Positions 44,156-52,610 of a DNA stretch of 64,000 nucleotides are shown here, piece after piece (positions within the stretch are counted from its first letter, which is position 1; each line of letters opens with the position of its first letter). The notes below the pieces were generated by a model, which was not told the DNA's origin, did no database searches, and saw only the letters and a list, made by a program, of their open reading frames with translations. This DNA comes from Nitrospirota bacterium (lineage in GTDB: Bacteria; Nitrospirota; Nitrospiria; Nitrospirales; Nitrospiraceae). Location: the NCBI GenBank assembly GCA_016219645.1, contig JACRLR010000040.1:62001-126000 (forward strand). Direction: 5' to 3'. Made by a program: the position numbers and the translations under genes.

Positions 44156-45043
44156 ATGACCTCCAACACGATGAATCCGATCATCATTCTCGGTTCCGGC
44201 TATACAGGGAGACACCTCGCCAGTGCGTTGGTCACTACATCACACCCCTTTTTCGCCACAAGCCGCAATCCGGACAAGAACCTGCCTCATGTACCGGCTG
44301 ACAGTCGCATGAGATTCGATTTGGGAGACCCTTCGACCTGGCCGAACATTCCTGTCGGCGCTGATCTCATCTGGTGTTTTCCAGCCGCCGTGCTCAAACA
44401 GGTGCAGGACCTCGCGCGCAAGCTCGACGGGCCACCTCGACGCATCGTGGTACTAGGGAGCACGTCCTCCTATGACGTTGGTCACTCACAAGAGTACCCG
44501 CCGCCCTGGATCGACGAGACAGCCCCCATCGATCTGAGCAAACCGCGTGTGCAGGGAGAAGAGTTCCTACGGAAGGACTTCGGAGCGATTGTGCTGCGCG
44601 TGGCAGGCATCTACGGCCCAGGTCGCAACCCAGTTGATTGGGTCAGACAAGGTCGAGTCGGTCCATCGCGGAAGTATGTCAATCTGATCCATGTCGAAGA
44701 CTTGGCCGCCATCTGTCTGCTTGCGCTGGAGAAAGGGAAACCCGGCGAGACCTATAACGTCAGCGACGGCCAACCCCATACCTGGAATGACATCTGCGCA
44801 ACCGCGCAGCAGCGCTGGGATGTAACTACCACGGCAGTCAACCAAGATCCCTCACCAGGAAAACGAATCAGCAACGCTAAACTTCGCTCAGAGCTAGGTT
44901 ACGTTCTAAGATATCCAGACTTATACGAGACTGTAGCATTGATCGAATCAACGGACAGAGTGGAGGCACAGGATGGTCAAAATGGCTTTCAGCAAGGCCC
45001 GAGGCGAGAGGGAACCGGAGGCGTACCCTCAGGGGTACGTTGA
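44156..45043 (+). CDS. NAD(P)-dependent epimerase/reductase, SDR family
   Basis: A 295-residue protein with an N-terminal Rossmann nucleotide-binding motif (IIILGSGYTGRHLASAL) and features of the extended SDR family: LGSTSSYDVG, VLRVAGIYGPGRNPVDWV and NLIHVEDLAAICLLAL. The YxxxK catalytic pair is not obvious, so the protein may be an atypical member of the YeeZ type. The last 25 residues (QDGQNGFQQGPRREGTGGV) are encoded by a palindromic repeat, which has replaced or extended the natural C-terminus. The ATG at 44156 or 44171 may be the start. Confidence 0.8.
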   Translation: MTSNTMNPIIILGSGYTGRHLASALVTTSHPFFATSRNPDKNLPHVPADSRMRFDLGDPSTWPNIPVGADLIWCFPAAVLKQVQDLARKLDGPPRRIVVLGSTSSYDVGHSQEYPPPWIDETAPIDLSKPRVQGEEFLRKDFGAIVLRVAGIYGPGRNPVDWVRQGRVGPSRKYVNLIHVEDLAAICLLALEKGKPGETYNVSDGQPHTWNDICATAQQRWDVTTTAVNQDPSPGKRISNAKLRSELGYVLRYPDLYETVALIESTDRVEAQDGQNGFQQGPRREGTGGVPSGVR

Positions 45044-45092
45044 GGATTCCCTTGAGCGGAGAACGAAGCTGAAAGACATTTTCACCATCCTG
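44969..45092. repeat. Dispersed palindromic repeat, core type A, copy 5
   Basis: The ends are CAGGATGGTCAAAATG and CATTTTCACCATCCTG. The inner core is GCGTACCCTCAGGGGTACGTTGAGG, flanked by GGAACCGGAG and TCCCTTGAGCGG. The left half is read as the C-terminus of the epimerase gene, and the right end abuts the stop of the protease gene. Confidence 0.88.
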
Positions 45093-46595
45093 TTAGCGGA
45101 GGATGGCCATGACGGCCAGACACACCAGTAAGTTGTTGATTGCGTGGGCCAGAATCCCCGGCAGAAGGCTTCCGGTCTTTTCGTAGATCCATGCCCAAAG
45201 CAGGCCACTCCAACAGACACTCAGTAATCCTACCAATCCATAGCCATGGGCTACGCCGAAAATGACGGCGCTGATCAGCGCCGCAGGCAGAAAACTGAAC
45301 TTGCGGCGGAGAATGGCAAACAGCAATCCACGAAATGCCAGCTCTTCGAATAGCGGCGCAAAGACCACGTATTCGATTAAACTTATGGCCGTCATGGAGG
45401 GCGAAGCCCAGACGAGGTCTGCGTCAAACCATTCGGCCCAGTGACTCGTCAGGTGGAAAGGCTCCAACAACCGTTCCATCACCCATCCCCCCCACAACCC
45501 GGCCGCCACCACTGCCGACACAGCAGCAACCAGACGGCCGGCATTGGCCCATCCGATTTCCAGCCCGAATCCATCGTCGAAGGTCATACCGGATGGCCGG
45601 AGGAGATAACGATAGGCCAAGAAGAGCAGCGGCGCATTCGTAAGCGGAATGGCCAACGCCCGGAATGGAACATTGTCGGGGGGCGCAACGATCGTAAACA
45701 GTCCCGTGAGCACCACACCGATTGCCCCTCCGCGCAACAGGACTGCCGCTCCGATACGGCCAGGCCACGGAGGCGGCACGCCCGGTTCATGCAACCGGAT
45801 GAAACTGGAAGGCTCATTCCTCCGGATCCAGAGCAGCAGACACACGACCGTGCCGGTCGCCATCGCGACGAGATCAACGAGCGTCAAGCGATGTGACCAG
45901 AGGAACTGGCGGTCGACACGTTCAGCCGCCTGTTCCTGAATCCTGGTTGCAAGCTCGGTGTCATTGGCACGATGTGCCAGGCGTTCGGCCAGACGATCAT
46001 AGAACCAGCCGGCAGGCAACGTCTCTGCCACCTCTGCTTGCAGCAAGACATATTGCTCCGGATCCTGAACCGGCCCTTCGCCGTAGGCTGCCATCACCAG
46101 ATTGGCAAACTGGGGAAGCGGGTCTTCCGCCTTGGCCCACTCATGGGCTGAGAGGATCGCCTGCGAGACATGACCGGCTTCGGCTTGGAGAATCGCCAAC
46201 TGTAGAGGCACCAAGGGGTCCTCAGAAATCTCTGACAGTTCTCGATACCATTCAATCTCATGTGCCAGTTCCGTGTCACTGTCGTCTGAGGTCCAAGAAA
46301 AAAGCAGCTGTTCCCACCGGGGCGCACGCTTGAGCCCTTCCTGCATATCCATGGTTCGACTGACCATCAGATTGAGCGCTTGCTCAGGTGACTCAACCTG
46401 ATCCAGCTTGGACGCCGATGCCGACAGCCAGAGGATCGATGCCAGAGCGACCACGAGGAAAAGAGCGGACATTAGTGTGATTGTGGGCGAGAAGCGCACG
46501 GAATAGACCCCGACCGCAGGCGGCACGTTTGCCGCTTGCCACCAGGACTTGGACTGCGGCGGCTCGTTGAGAGGCACAGAGGCCGATTCCATCAT
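45093..46595 (-). CDS. CPBP-family intramembrane metalloprotease
   Basis: A 500-residue protein. Residues about 30-60 form a first transmembrane segment (ITLMSALFLVVALASILWL), followed by a soluble helical region (TPR-like, residues 60-240). The C-terminal 260 residues hold several spans and the CPBP/Abi motifs: EELAFRGLLFAIL (EExxxR), FGVAHGYG, and HAINNLLV. These proteases process prenylated or membrane proteins. The start is one of the tandem ATGs at 46595/46592. The ribosome binding site is weak. The helical soluble part is larger than in simple CPBP proteins and may bind the substrate. Confidence 0.85.
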   Translation of the reverse strand: MMESASVPLNEPPQSKSWWQAANVPPAVGVYSVRFSPTITLMSALFLVVALASILWLSASASKLDQVESPEQALNLMVSRTMDMQEGLKRAPRWEQLLFSWTSDDSDTELAHEIEWYRELSEISEDPLVPLQLAILQAEAGHVSQAILSAHEWAKAEDPLPQFANLVMAAYGEGPVQDPEQYVLLQAEVAETLPAGWFYDRLAERLAHRANDTELATRIQEQAAERVDRQFLWSHRLTLVDLVAMATGTVVCLLLWIRRNEPSSFIRLHEPGVPPPWPGRIGAAVLLRGGAIGVVLTGLFTIVAPPDNVPFRALAIPLTNAPLLFLAYRYLLRPSGMTFDDGFGLEIGWANAGRLVAAVSAVVAAGLWGGWVMERLLEPFHLTSHWAEWFDADLVWASPSMTAISLIEYVVFAPLFEELAFRGLLFAILRRKFSFLPAALISAVIFGVAHGYGLVGLLSVCWSGLLWAWIYEKTGSLLPGILAHAINNLLVCLAVMAILR

Positions 46596-46714
46596 CGATT
46601 GGACTATAACACGCTGTTTTTCCACCTCGAAACCCCTCGGAGTGTGAGGCAACGAAAGAGTGTGGTTGTAATACACGTGGCTGAAAGTCCCCACACTCCG
46701 CTATACTAATCCCT

Positions 46715-46822
46715 CGTTCGTGAGGCATGAGCAAGCCAGGCCTACGCAATAGGCGCGAGGCGCGAACATCAAATTTTCCAGCCTGTCGCGCTTGGCTCGC
46801 AAGTCACGCGCGTCTCGCATTC
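46715..46822. repeat. Degenerate CGTGAGG / GCGCGAGGCGCG repeat
   Basis: The gap before the aminotransferase gene contains TCGTGAGGCATGAGCAAG, then GGCGCGAGGCGCGAAC facing GCTTGGCTCGCAAGTCACGCG. It forms an imperfect hairpin like the one at the start of the window. Confidence 0.45.
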
Positions 46823-46832
46823 TTGGAGTATT

Positions 46833-48017
46833 ATGGCCGGCAAAAACTTTATTCCTCCGCACAGACTACTCCTTGGCCCCGGGCCAAGCATGGTGCATGC
46901 GCGAGTCCTGCGCGCGCTCTCAACTCCCCTGCTCGGCCATTTAGACCCGGCCTTTCTTGCAATCATGGACGAGATCCAAGCCCTGTTGCGCTTCGTCTTT
47001 CAGACGAAAAACCGTTTCACCATCGCAGTCTCCGGCACCGGCTCAGCCGGCATGGAAGCCTCGATCGTGAATATCGTTGAGCCGGGCGATGCGGTCATCG
47101 TCGGGGTCAACGGCGTATTCGGGACGAGGTGGGCCTCCATCGTCGAACGGTGCGGCGGAAAAGCGATTCGGGTGGAAGCCCCGTGGGGACAGACCATAGA
47201 GCCGGAGGCCATTGAACTGGCGTTGCGCCAATCAGGCCCGGTGAAGGCCGTGGCAATCGTGCAAGCCGAGACTTCGACCGGCGTCTGGCAACCGCTCGAG
47301 CCGATCTCCCAACTCTGCCGTAAACATGGCGCTCTCTTCCTCGTCGATGCCGTCACTTCTCTTGGAGGCATACCGGTCGACATCGATCACCACAACATCG
47401 ATGTTTGCTACAGCGCCACGCAAAAATGTCTCAGCTGCCCGCCCGGTTTGTCTCCCTTCACCCTGAGCGATCGTGCGTTGGCTGCCATTAAAGCTCGACG
47501 GACCCCCTGCCAGAGTTGGTACCTGGATATGGCCTTGCTCGCGGACTACTGGGCTGAGGGAACCAGGGCCTATCACCACACAGCGCCGATCTCCATGCTC
47601 TACGCTCTACGGGAAGCCTTGCGAATCGTTGAAGAAGAGGGTTTGCCTGGCCGCTTCGTTCGCCATCAGCGCAACAGTGAAGCTTTGATCGCCGGCTTGA
47701 CCGAACTCGGGCTTCCTCCCCTTCCCCCGATAGGACATCGGCTGCCAACCCTGACCTGTGTCACGATTCCTCCTCATATTCCTGAATCTGAATTGCGGGC
47801 GAATCTGCTCTCAACCTATGGCATTGAAATAGGCGGCGGGCTCGGCCCACTCAAGGGTAAGGTCTGGCGCATCGGCTTGATGGGTGAATCATCGACCGAG
47901 GCTCACGTCTTGACCTTGCTCAATGCGTTGGAAACATTGTTTATACGCGGCGGCTGGCTTTCCACTCCGGGTATTGCGCTCCAGGCTGCCTCACGGATCT
48001 ATAGCAGCGGGATATGA
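46833..48017 (+). CDS. PLP-dependent aminotransferase, alanine-glyoxylate/serine-pyruvate type
   Basis: A 394-residue class V aminotransferase. The N-terminus (LLLGPGPSMVHARVLRAL) and FTIAVSGTGSAGMEASIVN are typical of the AGT family. VVDAVTSLGGIPVDIDHHNIDV is the cofactor-binding region (written here in fragments), with the internal aldimine lysine in YSATQKCLSCPPG near residue 197. Members transfer the amino group of alanine or serine to glyoxylate or pyruvate. The start ATG is at 46833. It ends in an overlap (ATGATGA) with the next amidohydrolase gene, so both are translated together. Confidence 0.9.
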   Translation: MAGKNFIPPHRLLLGPGPSMVHARVLRALSTPLLGHLDPAFLAIMDEIQALLRFVFQTKNRFTIAVSGTGSAGMEASIVNIVEPGDAVIVGVNGVFGTRWASIVERCGGKAIRVEAPWGQTIEPEAIELALRQSGPVKAVAIVQAETSTGVWQPLEPISQLCRKHGALFLVDAVTSLGGIPVDIDHHNIDVCYSATQKCLSCPPGLSPFTLSDRALAAIKARRTPCQSWYLDMALLADYWAEGTRAYHHTAPISMLYALREALRIVEEEGLPGRFVRHQRNSEALIAGLTELGLPPLPPIGHRLPTLTCVTIPPHIPESELRANLLSTYGIEIGGGLGPLKGKVWRIGLMGESSTEAHVLTLLNALETLFIRGGWLSTPGIALQAASRIYSSGI

Positions 48018-49228
48018 TGAAGTCCTTGACCATTCGCTCAGTTCGCGTCGTCGACGGGACCGGTCGGACGATCGACCGGGCCACGGTCGTCATTCGCGGC
48101 GACAGGATTGCCGCGGTCGGACCGGATCGAGACCTTTCTCTCCCACGGGGAACGACCAAGATCGATGGCCGAGGACTCACCCTCTTACCGGGCTTGATCG
48201 ACTGTCACGTGCATCTCTGCCTGGGAGCCGAACCGGATGTCGTCGACGCAATCACCAAAGAAACGTCCTCTTTCACCTTGCTCAAGTCGAGCAGGGCTGC
48301 GCGACAGACCTTGGAGGCAGGCTTCACGACGGTGCGCGACGTAGGATCCCGAGACCACTCGATTTTTACGTTGCAAGAGGCGATCGGCAGGGGTCTCGTT
48401 CCCGGACCTCGTATTGTTGCGGCAGGCTTGGCGATTTGCATGGTCGGCGGCCACGCGCGATTTATCGGCCAAGAAGTGGAAGGAGTCCAACAAGTACGAG
48501 CTGTCGTGCGAGCGCAGATCGCCGCCGGGGCTTCTGTCATCAAAGTAATTGCATCTGGTGGCGTCCTGACACCAGGCACCTCGCCGGATCAGGCGCAAAT
48601 GACGGTGGAAGAACTTCAGGCTGCTGTGGAAGAAGCACAACGAGCCGGACGAAAAGTTGCCGCCCATGCCCATGGATCCTCGGGGATGAAAAATGCTGTC
48701 CGTGCAGGAGTGCACTCGATCGAGCATGCCACCCTTATGGACCAGGAGGCCGCGGCCATGATGAAAGAGCAGGGTGTCTTCATGGTGCCGACCCTCTCTG
48801 CTCTCGCCACCACCGCCGCCTGCCGACCAGGGTGCGGTGTGCCGGAAAGCGCTTTGGACAAGGCCAAGGCGATGACGAAACGTCATACCGTGAGCTTTAA
48901 GAACGCCCTGCGGGATGGTATCCAGATTGCGATGGGGACGGACGCCGGAACGCCCTTTAATTTTCACGGTGAGAACGCTCAGGAACTCGAGCGGATGGTC
49001 GCCTTCGGGATGAGCCCGATGCAGGCAATTCTCGCATCAACCTCAGCTGCCGCACGTTTGATCGGGATTCAGGACCAGGTGGGAACCATCGAGAAGGGGA
49101 AACTGGCAGACCTACTGTTGTTCGAAGGCAATCCGCTCCGGAGTATCGCGCAGCTCCGTGATCGCAGCAGGATCGTCGGGGTCATGCAGGCGGGAGAGTT
49201 TGTCGCGGGGCCGCTTTCAAGAACGTGA
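48014..49228 (+). CDS. Amidohydrolase, imidazolonepropionase-like
   Basis: A 404-residue metal-dependent hydrolase. The N-terminal strand SLTIRSVRVVDGTGRTIDRA is followed by the metal site PGLIDCHVHLCLG, then AGFTTVRDVGSRD, VIKVIASGGVLTPG, VAAHAHGSSGMKNAVRAGVHSIEH, and IAMGTDAGTPFNFHGENAQ. The end GTIEKGKLADLLLFEGNPL is standard for the family. Activity may be on prolidase-like dipeptides or cyclic amides; this cannot be settled from sequence. It is translationally coupled to the aminotransferase gene, which suggests that both act in one amine/amino-acid degradation step. Confidence 0.9.
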   Translation: MMKSLTIRSVRVVDGTGRTIDRATVVIRGDRIAAVGPDRDLSLPRGTTKIDGRGLTLLPGLIDCHVHLCLGAEPDVVDAITKETSSFTLLKSSRAARQTLEAGFTTVRDVGSRDHSIFTLQEAIGRGLVPGPRIVAAGLAICMVGGHARFIGQEVEGVQQVRAVVRAQIAAGASVIKVIASGGVLTPGTSPDQAQMTVEELQAAVEEAQRAGRKVAAHAHGSSGMKNAVRAGVHSIEHATLMDQEAAAMMKEQGVFMVPTLSALATTAACRPGCGVPESALDKAKAMTKRHTVSFKNALRDGIQIAMGTDAGTPFNFHGENAQELERMVAFGMSPMQAILASTSAAARLIGIQDQVGTIEKGKLADLLLFEGNPLRSIAQLRDRSRIVGVMQAGEFVAGPLSRT

Positions 49229-49640
49229 AACGTTACATCTATTCATCGGTACTTAACCCACATTATTCATGAAGCTTCTGCTGCAAGCGCGGATACGCGG
49301 CTGCGACAAGCAGTCTCGCCGTTCAGCCCTTCGACATACTGCACGAGTATGCCTCAGGGCTTCACGACTCCGAGTGCCCGTCTCGCTTCGCGTCTGCGCG
49401 CTTTCGCGACGAACCTTCATGAATAATGTGGGTTTATCGGACAGACAAGGCCAGATGAATTCGGGCCTCGAAGGGCCGCTCCCGGCCAGCAGGCGCCAAG
49501 CGGATTCAGCCGAGATGGCCAAGAGGATCAACGGACTGTCGGCGCAATAGAGTAGCAGCATGAAAAATAGGGTAGACCGTACCGGCTAAATCGTATGAAC
49601 GAAGCGCTTGTTCACAGGCCATTGCCTCGCGAGGGTCCTT
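49229..49640. other. Intergenic region dominated by a 180-bp palindrome
   Basis: Between the amidohydrolase and the convergent MFS transporter gene no gene is supported. The palindromic element at 49255-49434 fills the left part. The right part, 49435-49640, shows no clear signal apart from a CTCGCGAGGGTCC word near 49627. Confidence 0.5.
49255..49434. repeat. Large palindromic element with perfect 20-bp ends
   Basis: AACCCACATTATTCATGAAG at 49255-49274 is the exact reverse complement of CTTCATGAATAATGTGGGTT at 49415-49434. The inner part is also palindromic: GCAGTCTCGCC and its mirror arm, GGCGAGACTGC-like, with a central CATACTGCACGAGTATG dyad. At about 180 bp, without coding capacity, it looks like a MITE or a REP-type element. 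The overall plan (outer arms, inner arms, small dyad) resembles that of the type A elements. Confidence 0.85.
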
Positions 49641-50849
49641 TCAGAAAGCGGAACCTAAAGCACGCGAAGATTTTTTGCCCCACGCCAGACCCACGAGCGA
49701 AACCGCGCAAAAAGCGGCGCCGACATAGAAGGTGAACGATGCCCCAAGGTGATCCCAGAGCAAGCCAGCCAACACGCTCGCCAGTAGCATCGCCAGTCCA
49801 CTGACCAGGTTAAAAAATCCATATGCCGTGCCGCGCAGATCGGGCGGTGCGGTATTGGCAATCATGGCTGCGAACAAACCCTGCGTCATGCCCATGTGGA
49901 TGCCCCATAGCGCGACGCCTGCCAATACGACACCCCAATGCCCGCTTGTCGCCAACACTAGATCGGCCGCGATCAACACGATGAAGCCAAGCGCCAACAG
50001 CTTGGTATGGCTCATTCGGTCGGAGAGCTTGCCAAAGGGATACGCCGATAGCGCATAGACCAAGTTCATGGCGACCATCACCAGCGGCACTAAGGCAAGT
50101 GATATGCCGCTCTGCTGAGCACGCAGCACCAGAAACGCCTCGCTGAACCGAGCCAGGGTGAACACCGCACCGACGCCTACCACCCACCAATACGAGCGGC
50201 CAAGGCGTTTGATGTTTTCCCGCCGAAGCGGATTGACGCGCTGACCCCCCTGATGATGTTCTGGCTCACGTAGGCCGAACACCAACAGCGCGACTGCCAT
50301 CAAGCCGGGAATCACCGCCACCCAGAACACCGCGCGGAAATCGTTGGCCCAGAGCAGCATGACGCCAACGGCCAACAGTGGTCCGATAAAGGCCCCAACG
50401 GTATCGAGGGACTGGCGCAAGCCGAACGCGGCACCGCGCAAGTGTGCCGGCACAATGTCCGCGACCAAGGCATCGCGCGGCGCACCTCTTATCCCTTTGC
50501 CAATCCGATCCAGCACTCGAGCGGTCAGCACGACGCCCGTCATGGAGGCTGCGGCGAAGAGCGGTTTGCTGAGCGCGCCGATGGTATAGCCAAGTACGGC
50601 CAAGCCCTTGCGCTTGCCCAGATAATCGCTGATGGTGCCTGAAAACACCTTGACGATTAGAGCCGTGGATTCACCCAGCCCTTCCACCAAGCCGACTGCT
50701 AAAGCGCTAGCGCCAAGGATGGTGACCATGAACAGCGGCAGCAGGCTGTGAATCATCTCCGAAGAAATGTCCATGAGCATACTGACAAAGCCGAGTACCC
50801 ATACTCCTGCCGGAATTTGTCGAAGAGTGCTCCTTGGAGATGTGGTCAT
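49641..50849 (-). CDS. MFS transporter
   Basis: A 402-residue twelve-span major facilitator. Typical motifs are EMIHSLLPLFMVTILGASALAVGLVEG near the N-terminus, GTISDYLGKRKGLAVLGY (motif A, loop 2-3), LDRIGKGIRGAPRDALVAD and AFGLRQSLDTVGAFIGPLLAVG. The second half has AYPFGKLSDRMSHTKLLALG. The pattern GIRGAPRDALVAD is typical of a clade of uncharacterised drug/metabolite exporters. The true start is the ATG at 50849 (MTTSPRSTLRQIPAG); the open frame upstream to 51053 runs into the cassette-like region. Confidence 0.85.
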   Translation of the reverse strand: MTTSPRSTLRQIPAGVWVLGFVSMLMDISSEMIHSLLPLFMVTILGASALAVGLVEGLGESTALIVKVFSGTISDYLGKRKGLAVLGYTIGALSKPLFAAASMTGVVLTARVLDRIGKGIRGAPRDALVADIVPAHLRGAAFGLRQSLDTVGAFIGPLLAVGVMLLWANDFRAVFWVAVIPGLMAVALLVFGLREPEHHQGGQRVNPLRRENIKRLGRSYWWVVGVGAVFTLARFSEAFLVLRAQQSGISLALVPLVMVAMNLVYALSAYPFGKLSDRMSHTKLLALGFIVLIAADLVLATSGHWGVVLAGVALWGIHMGMTQGLFAAMIANTAPPDLRGTAYGFFNLVSGLAMLLASVLAGLLWDHLGASFTFYVGAAFCAVSLVGLAWGKKSSRALGSAF

Positions 50850-50992
50850 TGTCGATTGGATTTCTGGTAAATCACATAGCGCGGAATTCACATTGTAGTA
50901 ATCGGCCCCGTCAATAGGCGCGATTGAGGTACGCACGCGATAATTCGCTCGATTATGCACCACCGCAGCGGACAGTTGTGGACTGCCGCAAG

Positions 50993-51088
50993 GGGTCGGA
51001 TTCCGATGGGCGAAGAACGACCAAGTCCGGAAGTTCAGCGCCCAGAATCGCACCGCCGTAAAGCGGTCCTCAGCCCTGTCGCATTAAC
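50993..51088. repeat. Conserved cassette-end segment, copy 1
   Basis: A stretch of about 96 bases from GGGTCGGATTCCGATGGGCG to the CGCATTAAC of the attC-like site. It matches 51940-52034 at most positions (GAAGAACGACCAAGTCCGGAAG versus GAAGAACGGCCAAGTGCGGAAG, shown in part). It follows the attC-like site in the reading direction of the cassette genes. Confidence 0.8.
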
Positions 51089-51153
51089 ACTGGAGTTACG
51101 CTGCGAAGCTCCGAAGTTTGCCAGGCTTCGGCAGTTTCAACTCCTTGTTCGCC
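51082..51153 (-). other. attC-like recombination site downstream of the pRiA4b-like gene
   Basis: On the minus strand the site reads GGCGAACAAGGAGTTGAAACTG, then a loop, then a mirror arm that ends CTCCAGTGTTAATG. The arms pair over most of their length with a few unpaired bases on one side, as in integron attC sites, and the outer ends are of the AAC...GTT type. It begins 22 bases after the stop of the upstream gene. No integrase gene is in the window. Confidence 0.55.
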
Positions 51154-51175
51154 AGCACCGTCGCCTCGCGAGCCA

Positions 51176-51778
51176 TCATGGCCCGAATGCGCGCTTCCAG
51201 CGAGCGGTAGGGTTCGAGAACCTGACCGTAGACGTCCTGAATCGCTCGGGATCGAAACCACTGCCGACCCAGGTTCGCGTGCGCTCGAACTCCTCATGCT
51301 GCGGGTCGAACAGAATCTCCAGCAACTCTGAATAGCCATGAGGACCGCCGCAATCCTCAGGTGGGCACGCTCGCTCTCCGCCGGTGCAACGAGGATACTT
51401 GACGCCCTTCGTCCGCGGAACAATTGCCTCAAGTCGGACGTCGTGCTCCCAGCCGTCGCCGAAATCGTACTCGTACATGCCGGTAGCGCCTGCCTCGGGA
51501 AAGAACTCCAAGATGGTGTGCTCCCAGTCCGGCAGCACCGAATCCTCACCAACGGGCAAGTCGGGGTCAGGGATCCCGAGCTCGACAGCCCTCGCCTGCG
51601 ATCGCGGGAAACGAAAGACGTGGAGATGGCGGTCGTCCCACCCCATGGCGTCCTGAATAGCTACATGCAGATCCCAGAGACTGTAGCTGGCAGGGACCTC
51701 GACTTCACGCCACACCTGGGGCGCGATGTCGTGTAGCGTAATGCGGAAGCGGAACACCTGCCTGCCGCTCACCACCAT
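51176..51778 (-). CDS. Plasmid pRiA4b ORF-3-like family protein
   Basis: A 200-residue soluble protein. The N-terminal half is the pRiA4b ORF-3 domain: VFRFRITLHDIAPQVWREVEV, LWDLHVAIQDAMGW and HLHVFRFP. Further on it has EFFPEAGATGMYEYDFGDGWEHDV and CTGGERACPPEDCGGPHGY, where two cysteines may bind metal. This domain is common on plasmids and in cassette-like settings; function unknown. The ATG at 51778 or GTG at 51781 is the start. The gene is followed by the attC-like site and preceded by a conserved hairpin segment, which fits a mobile gene cassette. Confidence 0.85.
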   Translation of the reverse strand: MVVSGRQVFRFRITLHDIAPQVWREVEVPASYSLWDLHVAIQDAMGWDDRHLHVFRFPRSQARAVELGIPDPDLPVGEDSVLPDWEHTILEFFPEAGATGMYEYDFGDGWEHDVRLEAIVPRTKGVKYPRCTGGERACPPEDCGGPHGYSELLEILFDPQHEEFERTRTWVGSGFDPERFRTSTVRFSNPTARWKRAFGP

Positions 51779-51798
51779 CACTCACCCCACAGTCTGGC

Positions 51799-51888
51799 GA
51801 ACAATGTTTAGGCGGATCCATAGAAGAACCGGATCTGCCATGTTCTATCCGCGTAACACACCTTCAATGATCGTGAACAATATCCCAC
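51799..51888. promoter_or_regulatory. Conserved upstream segment of cassette, copy 1
   Basis: On the minus strand this region contains ATATTGTTCACGATCATTG, GTGTTACGCGGATAGAAC and GGATCCGCCTAAACATTGTTC. It forms an inverted repeat of TGTTTAGGCGGATCCATAGAA with TTCTATCCGCGTAACAC. A related copy lies at 52611-52699, also just before a gene. It may carry a cassette promoter or be a second type of recombination site. Confidence 0.5.
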
Positions 51889-51939
51889 ACTCGACAGTGG
51901 TGCAAATGGCGGCTTTTCAATTCGGTGATCGACCGGTTT

Positions 51940-52034
51940 GGGTCGGATACCGATGGTCGAAGAACGGCCAAGTGCGGAAGTTCGGCGCCGAGATCGTGCC
52001 GCCATAAAGCGGTCCTCAGCCCTGTCGCATTAAC
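51940..52034. repeat. Conserved cassette-end segment, copy 2
   Basis: Sister of 50993-51088, ending at the CGCATTAAC arm of the attC-like site at 52028. In the reading direction of the genes it comes right after the site. Confidence 0.8.
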
Positions 52035-52085
52035 GTTCCAGTTCACGCGGCGACGAAGCCAGTCGCGTGGAACCGGTTGTTGGCT
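52028..52085 (-). other. attC-like recombination site downstream of the 52095 gene
   Basis: On the minus strand AGCCAACAACCGGTTCCACG is followed by a short loop and by CGTGAACTGGAACGTTAATG. The arms GGTTCCACGCG and CGCGTGAACTGG pair with an unpaired base, and the outer ends are AAC and GTT. This 58-base hairpin starts 10 bases after the stop codon of the gene, as attC sites of integron cassettes do. Confidence 0.6.
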
Positions 52086-52094
52086 GGCAGCTCG

Positions 52095-52592
52095 TCATAC
52101 AGGGTACCTCCAAAGAACCGATGGGCGATGCCGCTCGTAAATCCAGACACGACGAAACCTATGCGGGGTCTCGTTAATTAGCGGGAGCATAACGTGATCA
52201 GCATGCCATCCGAAATCATCGCCAAACACCGGCACGTCCCCCACCAACCAGTTCTCGTTGTCGTAGTACAGCAATAGCTCAATTGGAGTTCCTGCCGTCT
52301 CATAGTGTTTGGCGAGCTTGGTGCGGAGCATTTCACGTTCAGGGAGCTTCACATCGTAGTCGCACATCGAAACTTGCTGAGGGGCAATGCGCATAGCCTT
52401 TAGCTTGAGCCTTTGCATCCCTTGGTCAAGTAGACGACCAAGCTCGAAGTAGAGCGGCTCGTCGTTCAAGAGGCATCGAATGTCCGGCTCCCCCTGCGGC
52501 CGCGACTCTACAGATGCCAGATCAATGGGAAGCGATGCAGTTCGTACGAACTCCAGGAACACTGCCCGTTCGTGCTCACTCTTTGATGTCAC
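52095..52592 (-). CDS. Cassette-borne hypothetical protein, possible nuclease-like fold
   Basis: A 165-residue soluble protein, unrecognised. It has RPQGEPDIRCLLNDEPLYFEL, a PD-x(n)-E-x-E-like arrangement that is reminiscent of PD-(D/E)XK nucleases, and a later segment IELLLYYDNENWLVGD. The end RRVWIYERHRPSVLW resembles a final beta strand. The GTG at 52592 is a plausible start; an upstream TTG at 52616 lies in the conserved hairpin region. An attC-like site follows the stop by 10 bases. The nuclease idea rests only on the motif pattern. Confidence 0.6.
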   Translation of the reverse strand: MTSKSEHERAVFLEFVRTASLPIDLASVESRPQGEPDIRCLLNDEPLYFELGRLLDQGMQRLKLKAMRIAPQQVSMCDYDVKLPEREMLRTKLAKHYETAGTPIELLLYYDNENWLVGDVPVFGDDFGWHADHVMLPLINETPHRFRRVWIYERHRPSVLWRYPV

Positions 52593-52610
52593 CGTTCGGA
52601 TCCCGCCAGC

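Noticed and set aside
47923-48900. 325-residue plus-strand ORF over the amidohydrolase gene
   Set aside because: Out-of-frame shadow of the amidohydrolase at 48014, extremely rich in R, G, S and C, with no recognisable motif.
49641-51053. Long N-terminus for the MFS transporter (470 residues)
   Set aside because: The extra 68 residues derive from the cassette-like repeat region; the ATG at 50849 gives the normal transporter start.
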